Assembly: GCF_013839525.1 (NCBI RefSeq)
Contig: NZ_JACDIS010000013.1
Span: forward strand, 52,637 to 116,636
Source: Chthonobacter rhizosphaerae
GTDB lineage: Bacteria; Pseudomonadota; Alphaproteobacteria; Rhizobiales; Pleomorphomonadaceae
Direction: 5' to 3'
Length of the DNA: 64,000 bases
Shown one piece after another: positions 58,003 to 64,000 of this stretch; within the stretch, counting starts at the first letter, position 1; the number at the start of each line of letters is the position of its first letter. The translations under genes and the position numbers were made by a program. The notes beneath the pieces are model-generated. The model was not told the DNA's origin. It made no database searches and saw only the letters and a list, made by a program, of their open reading frames with translations.

Positions 58003-58692
58003 TCAGTCGTCCTCTGCGGCGGCGGCGCCCGCGTCGCGCTCGATCTGGACACGGTCGACGATGCGCACCCGGCTGCGGCCGAGCTCGACCGCCCCGGTGC
58101 GGCGCCAGACCTGCAGCTGTCGGTTCACCGTCTCCCGGGCGGAGCCGACCAGGATGGCGAGCTCCTCCTGGGAGATCTCGATCTCGTCGCCGAAGTCCTC
58201 GGCGAGCTTCAGGAGGCGGCGGGCGAGGCGCGACGGCAGGGCGAGGAGGGACGCCTCCTCCATGCGGTCGCTGGTCCAGCGCAGGCGCGCGCAGAGGAGT
58301 TCGATGAGGCGCACCGCGATTTCCGGCTGCCGGCGGAGCAGGTCCTTGAAGTCCGCCCGGCGGATCATCAGTACTTCGGTGGGCTCGCCCGCGACCGCGT
58401 CCGCGGTGCGCGGGCGGCCGTCGAGGAGCGCGATCTCGCCGAACACGTCGCCGGAGCCGAGGACGTTGAGGATGAGCTGCTTGCCGCCCGCCGTGCTCGC
58501 TATGATGAGGATGCGGCCCCGGCGGACGCAGAAGAGCGCATCGCCCGGATCCCCCTTCAGGAACAGCGTCTCGCCGTCGGCGAGCGTGCGCGAGACGCAG
58601 AGGTCCGCGATGGCCGCGAGGGTGTCCTCGCCGAGGCCCGCGAAGACGTCGTTGGTGGAGAGGGCGGCGACGAGGGGCGACAGCTTGGCCAT
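58003..58692 (-). CDS. CRP/FNR family transcriptional regulator
   Basis: 229 residues. Cyclic nucleotide-binding domain (about 10-125) with phosphate-binding cassette GEIALLDGRPRTADAVA at 85-101, including Glu86 and Arg95, as in cNMP-responsive members. Helix-turn-helix at 174-197; recognition helix SARETVNRQL has Arg186, Glu187 and Arg191 in the positions that make CRP bind TGTGA. No FNR iron-sulfur cysteine set. It likely controls the TGTGA-type sites scattered in this block. ATG 58692 gives a family-length protein; the upstream extension is not conserved. Confidence 0.93.
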   Translation of the reverse strand: MAKLSPLVAALSTNDVFAGLGEDTLAAIADLCVSRTLADGETLFLKGDPGDALFCVRRGRILIIASTAGGKQLILNVLGSGDVFGEIALLDGRPRTADAVAGEPTEVLMIRRADFKDLLRRQPEIAVRLIELLCARLRWTSDRMEEASLLALPSRLARRLLKLAEDFGDEIEISQEELAILVGSARETVNRQLQVWRRTGAVELGRSRVRIVDRVQIERDAGAAAAEDD

Positions 58693-59019
58693 GGGACCCG
58701 ATCCCGACCAGAGGACGACGGAGCGAGTGTGCCTCTCTGCGACGCCATATGCGAGTCCGGCGAGCCGAAACCGCCCGACGGCGGCCGGGTGGCGCGACGG
58801 GACCGCCGCGCGCTTGCCATGCACGGGGTGCGCCCTGGAAGCGCTCCGGCGGCCGGCCGTCGGATTCGTGCCGAACACACGGCGGGCGGGGCGCGTTCAC
58901 CTTCGAGTTGTCCGCTGCCCGCACGGGAGCGGACCCACGCGGGGCCGGCCCTCCGCGCTCGCGGCCCGGACCGGCTCTCCACGCCCCGAGCATCCGCTCA
59001 TCGCCACAAGGAGATCTCG
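58693..59019. other. 327-bp divergent gap between the CRP-family and sodC genes
   Basis: GC-rich with no gene, no CRP-type palindrome and no clear hairpin. It must contain the promoters for both genes. Confidence 0.5.
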
Positions 59020-59541
59020 ATGACCTCACGCGCCTTCCTCGCCGCCGCCCTGCTCCTGGCCGGCACCGCCGCGTCCAGTGCCGCCTCCGGGGACACCGCC
59101 GCGGCGGAGATCAAGGGACTGGACGGCGCCGCCCACGGCAGCCTGACCTTCACGGAGACGCCCCATGGGGTGCTCGTCCGCGGCGAGCTCACCGACCTGC
59201 CGGCCGGGCCGCACGGCTTCCACGTGCACGCGGTCGGCCAGTGCGAGCCGCCGTTCACGTCGGCGGGCGGGCACTTCAACCCGACCGACAGGAAGCACGG
59301 CTTCATGGCCGAGGAAGGCCACCACGCGGGCGACCTGCCGAACCTCCACGCCACGGACGGAAACCCGGTGACCGTGGAGGCCATGCTCCACGACGTGTCG
59401 CTGTCGCAGGGCGACGCCGCCCTCCTCGACGACGACGGCGCCTCGGTGGTGATCCACGCCAAGGCGGACGACCACGCGACCGACCCGGCCGGCGACTCCG
59501 GCGACCGGATCGCCTGCGGCGTCCTGGAGAAGGGCGACTGA
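59020..59541 (+). CDS. sodC: Periplasmic Cu,Zn superoxide dismutase
   Basis: 173 residues. Signal peptide about 1-22 (ending SSAAS). Metal ligands are visible: HGFHVHAVGQCEPP (His-x-His and disulfide Cys), GGHFNPTDRKHG, GHHAGDLPNLH with bridging His and Asp, VVIHAKADDH and the second Cys in RIACGVLEK. It dismutates superoxide in the periplasm. AAGGAG lies seven bases before ATG 59020. It is divergent from the CRP-family regulator gene. Confidence 0.96.
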   Translation: MTSRAFLAAALLLAGTAASSAASGDTAAAEIKGLDGAAHGSLTFTETPHGVLVRGELTDLPAGPHGFHVHAVGQCEPPFTSAGGHFNPTDRKHGFMAEEGHHAGDLPNLHATDGNPVTVEAMLHDVSLSQGDAALLDDDGASVVIHAKADDHATDPAGDSGDRIACGVLEKGD

Positions 59542-59651
59542 GAGAAAGGCGACCGGGAGAAGGCCGGCTGAGAAGAGGCCGGCGGTCGGACATTGGCGCT
59601 TCGATGGATGGGCCGGGGCCGCCCGGCGGGTTTCCTCCCTCCGCATCCTTG

Positions 59652-59684
59652 CGGCGCCGTCCCCTCGCCGGGGCGGCGCCGTTT
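59652..59684 (+). terminator. Probable terminator after sodC
   Basis: CGGCGCCG-T-CCCC pairs with GGGG-CGGCGCCG (59670-59681) with one bulged base, followed by TTTCC. About 110 bp after sodC. Confidence 0.5.
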
Positions 59685-59689
59685 CCGTG

Positions 59690-59836
59690 TCACGCCTCGC
59701 CGTCGGGGCGCAGCTCGAGGGTGACCTCGATGGCGGCCTTCACCTGGTACTGCGGGAACTTCGGCGGGCGGCCGTTGTCCACCATCGACAGGAAGGCAAG
59801 GGCGAGAGTGACGAGGAAGATGGGACGGCTCGACAT
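59690..59836 (-). CDS. 48-residue single-pass membrane or secreted small protein
   Basis: The frame starts MSSRPIFLVTLALAFLSMVD and continues NGRPPKFPQYQVKAAIEVTL with end RPDGEA. The first 18 residues after a short basic start form one hydrophobic segment. AGGAGA is seven to eight bases before ATG 59836, an excellent ribosome binding site, which is the main support. A CRP-like site (TGTGG-N6-TCACA) lies about 57 bp upstream. No family recognised. Confidence 0.6.
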   Translation of the reverse strand: MSSRPIFLVTLALAFLSMVDNGRPPKFPQYQVKAAIEVTLELRPDGEA

Positions 59837-59885
59837 GGGATCGTCTCCTGTTGAAAGGATGATCCCTCCGGACGCCGTTTCGATC

Positions 59886-59901
59886 TGTGGCCCGCCTCAC
59901 A
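59886..59901. promoter_or_regulatory. CRP-like site 6 (TGTGG-CCCGCC-TCACA), one mismatch
   Basis: One base off the consensus; its centre about 57 bp upstream of the 48-residue protein gene. Confidence 0.4.
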
Positions 59902-59995
59902 CTCGGCCGCGCCGCCCGGCCCCTCACGCCCGCCTAGGCCGCCGCGAGGACGGGCGGCCCCTCTCCAGAGGCGGCGCGCCGGGCGCCGGCACGGC

Positions 59996-60032
59996 GAAGA
60001 GGCCGGGCGCCGTGTGGCGGCCCGGCCTCTTC
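59996..60032 (-). terminator. Terminator hairpin after the type I secretion genes
   Basis: Perfect 13-bp stem GAAGAGGCCGGGC (59996-60008) with GCCCGGCCTCTTC (60020-60032), 30 bp past the adaptor gene stop on the minus strand. It ends the exporter transcript. Confidence 0.7.
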
Positions 60033-60062
60033 GGTCGAGGGCTCGGATGGACGGCTCGGCCG

Positions 60063-61382
60063 TCATTCCTCCCGGAAGGCGAGCTCCAGCTTTTCGGTGA
60101 GCGGCCGGGTCAGGTAGGTGATCACCCGGCGGGACTCGCCGCGCACGAACACCTCCGCCGGCAGGCCCGGCGTCAGGTCGTAGCCGCCGAGCTTGGCGCG
60201 CTCGCCGGGCGCGACCGCCACCTTGATCTCGAAGAAGGCCTGGCCGGACCGGCTGTCCACCACCTGGTCGGGCGAGACGGACGCCACGGTGCCGTCGAGC
60301 TCGGGCGCCTCCGGCAGGTGGAAGCTGGCGATCCTGACGGTGGCGTCCTGGCCGATCCGCACCTGGTCCACCTCGCCGGGGGCGATCCTGGCGCTGACCA
60401 CCAGGGGCTCGTCGCTCGGGATGATGGACATGAGCGTCTGGCCGGGCGTGACCACGCCGCCCACGGTGTGGACCGCGAGCTGGTGGACGCGGCCGGTGCG
60501 CGGGGCGCGGATCTCCAGCCGGGACAGGCGATCGCGGGCGGCGGTCGCCTGCTCGTCGGTCTCGGCGAGCCGCGCCTCCACGTCGTGAAGGCGGGTCAGG
60601 ATCTCCGAATGGGCGGCCCGGGCGTGCTCGGCGATCTTCAGCTCGGTCTCGGTCAGCTGGGACTTCGCCCCGGCGATCCGCGCCTCCGTGTCGCCGATGT
60701 CGCCGCGCAGGCGGCTGACGTCGCGCTCGCTCTGGCGCAGCACCGGCCGGCGGATCAGGCCCTTGCGGTCGAGGAAGCGGCGGTCCTCCAGCTCGGCGGC
60801 CGCCTGCTCGTACTCCTCCCGGATCGCCCGGATGCGCTGGGTGAGGCCGTCGATCTGCATCTCGATCTGGCGCTTGCGCTCCAGGAGCTGGGACAGCTGC
60901 GATTCCCGGCTGAACAGCCGTTCGGTGAGGATGGCCTGCTCGGCGGCGAGCGCCACCCGGAGGGCATCCTCGGCGGCGGCGGACCCGAGCGGCCGGTCCG
61001 GCCGCCGAATGAGGTTCCAGCCCGCGCGTTCGGCCTCCAGCCGGGCCTTCTCGGCGATCAGGCTGACGAGCCGGCGCTCCTCAATGGACGTCTCGGCGAT
61101 CACCTTGGCGGCGTCCAGGCGGACGAGGACCTGGCCGGCCTCGACCTGGTCGCCCTCCCGGACCAGGATGGCGCCGACGACGCCGCCCTCCAGGTGCTGC
61201 ACCGCCTGGGCGTTCGACTGGGGCATGAAGCTGCCCGCCGTCACGACCGCGCTGTCCACCTCGGCGACCGCGGACCAGCCGCCGACCCCGCCGAGAACCA
61301 GGAAGGAGCTCGCCAGGAACCACCGCATCAGGTGGCGCATGGACGAGCGGGTGTGGACGAGATCCTCCTCGAAGTCGGTCAT
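60063..61382 (-). CDS. Type I secretion periplasmic adaptor, HlyD/PrtE family
   Basis: 439 residues. Short cytosolic N-terminus, one membrane helix (about 20-40), a biotinyl-lipoyl-like half (about 65-80, VREGDQVEAGQVLVRLD), a long coiled coil (about 95-300 with RLRGDIGDTEARIAGAKSQL), second lipoyl half (RAPRTGRVHQLAVHTVGGVV) and a C-terminal beta domain ending in the HlyD signature PGLPAEVFVRGESRRVITYL. It bridges the ABC transporter to a TolC-type outer membrane channel; no tolC is in the window. It lies 112 bp after the transporter gene. Confidence 0.94.
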   Translation of the reverse strand: MTDFEEDLVHTRSSMRHLMRWFLASSFLVLGGVGGWSAVAEVDSAVVTAGSFMPQSNAQAVQHLEGGVVGAILVREGDQVEAGQVLVRLDAAKVIAETSIEERRLVSLIAEKARLEAERAGWNLIRRPDRPLGSAAAEDALRVALAAEQAILTERLFSRESQLSQLLERKRQIEMQIDGLTQRIRAIREEYEQAAAELEDRRFLDRKGLIRRPVLRQSERDVSRLRGDIGDTEARIAGAKSQLTETELKIAEHARAAHSEILTRLHDVEARLAETDEQATAARDRLSRLEIRAPRTGRVHQLAVHTVGGVVTPGQTLMSIIPSDEPLVVSARIAPGEVDQVRIGQDATVRIASFHLPEAPELDGTVASVSPDQVVDSRSGQAFFEIKVAVAPGERAKLGGYDLTPGLPAEVFVRGESRRVITYLTRPLTEKLELAFREE

Positions 61383-61462
61383 GGCGTCGGCCCTTCTGAT
61401 CGTTGCGCCGGGAACGGCCCGGCGACCGTGTCCGCACCATGGACCCGGCCGCCGCCCGCAAC

Positions 61463-61478
61463 CGTGAGCAAGGTCACA
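61463..61478. promoter_or_regulatory. CRP-type site 7 (CGTGA-GCAAGG-TCACA)
   Basis: In the transporter-adaptor gap, its centre about 88 bp upstream of the adaptor start. Suggests a second promoter inside the exporter operon. Confidence 0.6.
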
Positions 61479-61494
61479 GAAGGGCCTCCTCTCC

Positions 61495-63390
61495 TCAGCC
61501 GGCCGCCTGGTCCGGGGCGCGGCGGACGCGGGTGGCGTCGAGGCTGACGACGCCGCGCTGGGTGCGCTCCAGGGCCTGTCCGGCGCCAGGCGCCATGACG
61601 GAAGCCGGGGCGGCCGGGGCGACCCCCTGGGCCATGGCCGGGGCGGGCGCGGCCGCCGGGTCGTTGGCGACGGGCGCGGGCTTGTGCGGCTGGCCCATGC
61701 GGGGGAAGAGCGCCGTGAGCACCTGGGCCTTGGCGCCGAACATCTCGGCCCGGCCGCTGCGCAGCGACAGGATCTTGTTGGCGGCGAAGATGGCGCTCGG
61801 CCGGTGGGCCACGATGATGACGATCTTGCCGGCCTGGCGCAGGCGCTGGATGGCCTCGTTGAGGGACTGTTCGCCGAGCGGGTCCAGGTTGGAGTTCGGC
61901 TCGTCGAGGACCACCAGGAAGGGATTGCCGAACACCGCGCGGGCGAGGCCGATGCGCTGGCGCTGGCCGCCCGACAGGATGGCGCCGCCCTCGCCCACCG
62001 GCGTGTCGTAGCCCTTCGGGAAGGACAGGATCATCTCGTGGACGCCGGCGAGCCGGGCCGCCTCGACGATCTCCTCGGTGGTGGCGTCCTTGCGGAAGCG
62101 GGCGATGTTCTCGCCGACCGTGCCGTCGAAGAGCTCGATCGACTGCGGCAGGTGGCCGATGGAGGCGGCGAGCGCTTCCGGCGAGTAGTGCGACAGGAGG
62201 GCGGCGTCGAAGCGCACCTCGCCGCGGGCGACCGGCCAGGCGCCGACGAGGGCCCGGACCAGGGTGGACTTGCCCGACCCGCTCGGCCCGATGATGCCGA
62301 GCGCGTCGCCGGCCTCGATCTCGAACGACACGCCGGTGACCGTGGGGGCGGCGGCGCCCGGCGGCACGATGACCACGTCGCGCACCGAGAGGCTCTTGTG
62401 CGGCTTCGGCATGCCGTGCTGCTGCTCGGTCGCCTTCGGCAGGCGGGCCGTGAGGGCGCGCAGGCGCTTCAGGGCCGCGAAAGCCGACGAGGTGCCGCGC
62501 CAATGGCCGATGATCTGGTCGATGGGCGCGAGGGCGCGGGCGAGGATGATGGAGCTCGACAGCATGGCGCCGGCGGACAGTTCGCCCTCGATCACCAGGA
62601 AGGCGCCGAGCGCCAGCATGGCGGACTGCAGGGTGAGCCGGGCGGTCTTGGAGATGGCGCCGAACACGCTGGCCTGGTCGGCGAGGTCGCGGGCGTGGAC
62701 GATGGAGGTCTTGTAGCCGGCGCCCCAGCGCTTGCAGAGGTCGTCGCCCATGCTCATGGCGGCGGCCGCCTCGGCGTTGCGCCGGGCATCCTGCAGGAGC
62801 GTGGCGGTGGCCACGTGGACACGGGTGGCCGCCTTGGCGGTGTCGGCCGTCATGCGCTGGTTGACGACGCTGAGGATGACGAGGAAGAGCGCGCCGCCCG
62901 CCGCCGCGAGGCCGAGAAGCGGGTGCATGAGGAAGAGGATCGAATAGTAGAGCGGCACCCACGGCAGATCGAGGAGCGTGGCCGGCCCCGGCCCCATCAG
63001 GTAGTTGCGGATGGCGGCGAGGTCCTGGAGCGGGTCGTGCTCGCGGGCGTGCGGGCCGAAGTGGAGCGGCAGGCGGAGGGTGGCGCCGAAGAGGACCGGC
63101 GCGATGCGGTGGTCGAACGCGATGCCGACCCGGGCCATCAGCTTGCCGCGCAGGCCCTCCAGGAAGCCGTAGAAGACATAAAGGAGAAGGGCGAGCAGGC
63201 TGAGCGCCAGGAGCGTGGAGACGCTCTTGCCGGACAGCACCTTGTTGTAGACCAGCATCATGAAGACCGGGCCGGTGAGCATCAGCACGTTGCCGACGCA
63301 GCTGATGGCGCTGACGCCCCAGAGCGGCCGATGCACGGCCTTGATGGCGGCCTTGAGTTCGCTGTCGGGGCTGGTCGGGCGGGCGGTCAT
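61495..63390 (-). CDS. Type I secretion ABC transporter permease/ATPase (PrtD type)
   Basis: 631 residues. Six-helix membrane domain (about 20-310) without a C39 peptidase or C39-like leader domain, then the ATPase domain (about 340-560): Walker A GIIGPSGSGKSTLVRALVG, signature LSGGQRQRIGLARAVFG, Walker B FLVVLDEPNSNLD and H-loop VAHRPS. A 65-residue Ala/Pro-rich tail is unusual for the PrtD subfamily. Such exporters move proteins with an uncleaved C-terminal signal. AAGGAGA ribosome binding site at ATG 63390. The small repeat protein gene is immediately upstream, the typical substrate position. Confidence 0.95.
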   Translation of the reverse strand: MTARPTSPDSELKAAIKAVHRPLWGVSAISCVGNVLMLTGPVFMMLVYNKVLSGKSVSTLLALSLLALLLYVFYGFLEGLRGKLMARVGIAFDHRIAPVLFGATLRLPLHFGPHAREHDPLQDLAAIRNYLMGPGPATLLDLPWVPLYYSILFLMHPLLGLAAAGGALFLVILSVVNQRMTADTAKAATRVHVATATLLQDARRNAEAAAAMSMGDDLCKRWGAGYKTSIVHARDLADQASVFGAISKTARLTLQSAMLALGAFLVIEGELSAGAMLSSSIILARALAPIDQIIGHWRGTSSAFAALKRLRALTARLPKATEQQHGMPKPHKSLSVRDVVIVPPGAAAPTVTGVSFEIEAGDALGIIGPSGSGKSTLVRALVGAWPVARGEVRFDAALLSHYSPEALAASIGHLPQSIELFDGTVGENIARFRKDATTEEIVEAARLAGVHEMILSFPKGYDTPVGEGGAILSGGQRQRIGLARAVFGNPFLVVLDEPNSNLDPLGEQSLNEAIQRLRQAGKIVIIVAHRPSAIFAANKILSLRSGRAEMFGAKAQVLTALFPRMGQPHKPAPVANDPAAAPAPAMAQGVAPAAPASVMAPGAGQALERTQRGVVSLDATRVRRAPDQAAG

Positions 63391-63480
63391 GGCGTGGTCT
63401 CCTTCCTGGCCGGCGGGCCCGCGAGGGGGCCGGCTGGCGATCGTGTGGCCCCACTCTGCCCGGACAAGGCGCCGGCTTTC

Positions 63481-63496
63481 TGTGAGCCCGATCACA
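63481..63496. promoter_or_regulatory. CRP-type site 8 (TGTGA-GCCCGA-TCACA)
   Basis: A perfect CRP consensus, its centre about 98 bp upstream of the ABC transporter start and within the gap after the repeat protein gene. Confidence 0.7.
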
Positions 63497-63595
63497 CGAG
63501 GCCGGAACCGACGGGACGGGGCGGAGGGACAAGGAGACAGGAAGGGGCAGGCGGGAGGGGAGAGGGACCGGGCGGGCCTGTCCGCGGACGGCGGC

Positions 63596-63640
63596 GACCC
63601 GCCCGTCCGGAGGGCCGTGAGGCGATCGGACGGGCGGGTC
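63596..63640 (-). terminator. Strong hairpin between repeat protein B and the exporter
   Basis: Perfect 14-bp stem GACCCGCCCGTCCG (63596-63609) with 63627-63640, 17-base loop, no U-run. Positioned 28 bp past the small gene stop; it could protect that mRNA and reduce read-through to the exporter. Confidence 0.6.
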
Positions 63641-63667
63641 GAGGGGGCGTGGGTCGGTTGGTGGGGA

Positions 63668-63976
63668 TCAGAGGAAGATCGGCAGGGGGAAGCCGAGGTC
63701 CACGTCGCCGACGGTCTGGTCGGCGATGGCGTAGACGCCGCCGTCGATGGAGTTGAGGAGGCCGTTGCCGGCGTTGACGTCGGCGGAGTTGAAGCCGGTG
63801 TTCATCTCGAAGGCCGGGTCGTAGTCGAAGCCGTACTCCACGTCGCCGATCACCTGGGTGGCTTCGGCCACCACGGTGCCGTCCACGCTGTTGCCGATGC
63901 CGTTCGCGGCGGTGACGGAGGCGCTGTTCTGGCCCTGATTGACTTCGGAACCGAAAGCGGCGTGCCAGGGGGTCAT
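63668..63976 (-). CDS. Small two-repeat N/G-rich protein, candidate type I secretion substrate (paralogue B)
   Basis: 102 residues from ATG 63976 (MTPWHAAFGSEVNQGQNSA). The frame's first ATG at 63985 abuts the AAGG ribosome binding site, so I chose the later one, nine bases away. Two 37-residue units (about 10-46 and 57-93) share with paralogue A the pattern N-x-G-x-N-S-A-x-V, N-G-x-x-N-S-[IV]-D-G, and A-x-A-x-Q-x-[VI]-G-D. No signal peptide, no cysteine, hydrophobic C-terminus LGFPLPIFL, suitable as a type I signal. It directly precedes the exporter genes. Secretion is inference. Confidence 0.85.
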   Translation of the reverse strand: MTPWHAAFGSEVNQGQNSASVTAANGIGNSVDGTVVAEATQVIGDVEYGFDYDPAFEMNTGFNSADVNAGNGLLNSIDGGVYAIADQTVGDVDLGFPLPIFL

Positions 63977-64000
63977 GATGGTCATCCTTCTGTGTCAGTG

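Noticed and set aside
61684..63756. 690-codon frame antisense to the ABC transporter
   Set aside because: Shadow of the transporter; the Arg/Gly-rich sequence has no recognisable fold.

Overview
The window is chromosomal DNA from a very GC-rich alphaproteobacterium of the order Hyphomicrobiales (Rhizobiales). The evidence is gene content: ActS/ActR redox regulators, ChvG/ChvI with a short HprK and EIIA-Man/HPr phosphotransferase proteins, the fabA-fabB-fabI operon divergent from irr, an Irr-type iron box in front of an mbfA ferritin-VIT1 gene, and the mdh-sucCD-sucAB-lpd cluster. I cannot place it below order level. No rRNA, tRNA, CRISPR array or intact insertion sequence was recognised.

Layout. 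0-4.5 kb: partial gene, YnfA-like membrane protein, PHA depolymerase fused to a helix-hairpin-helix tail, actS, actR. 4.5-13 kb: pckA, a HugZ-like protein, a MATE transporter, then chvI-chvG-hprK-ptsIIA-ptsH. 13-23.7 kb: mmcB, a hydrolase, an acyltransferase-like membrane protein, fabI/fabB/fabA, irr, an SH3 protein, a D-2-hydroxyacid dehydrogenase whose 3' end is tandemly duplicated with heptamer repeats, an AsnC regulator, a LysE exporter and moeB. 23.7-31.7 kb: vapBC inserted between moeB and hslVU, an SDR protein, a histidine phosphatase, a flavin reductase, mbfA, msrA and an Omp19-like lipoprotein. 31.8-42.5 kb: zapE and the TCA cluster. 42.6-50 kb: a DMT transporter, xerC, bfr/bfd, a DUF3563 protein, a GAF-PAS-GGDEF-EAL protein and a DUF892 stress protein.

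The block from 50.1 kb to the right edge is accessory and is the most interesting part. It holds two paralogous ~100-residue proteins built from two copies of a 37-residue N/G-rich repeat; one lies directly upstream of a type I secretion ABC transporter and its HlyD-type adaptor. A third protein ends in a related segment. Between them are a periplasmic heme-c/HAMP protein, a Ser/Thr kinase, a class III cyclase-like protein, a cysteine-less caspase-like/peptidoglycan-binding protein, a CRP-family regulator, SodC and small proteins. The kinase and the cyclase share a C-terminal GP[IV]AxxLV domain. At least seven CRP-type sites (TGTGA-N6-TCACA or close) lie 50-240 bp upstream of starts in this block. 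The CRP-family protein has the matching RETVxR recognition helix. My model is that redox or cyclic-nucleotide signalling drives type I secretion of small repeat proteins through this regulator. It is inferred from sequence and context, not demonstrated.
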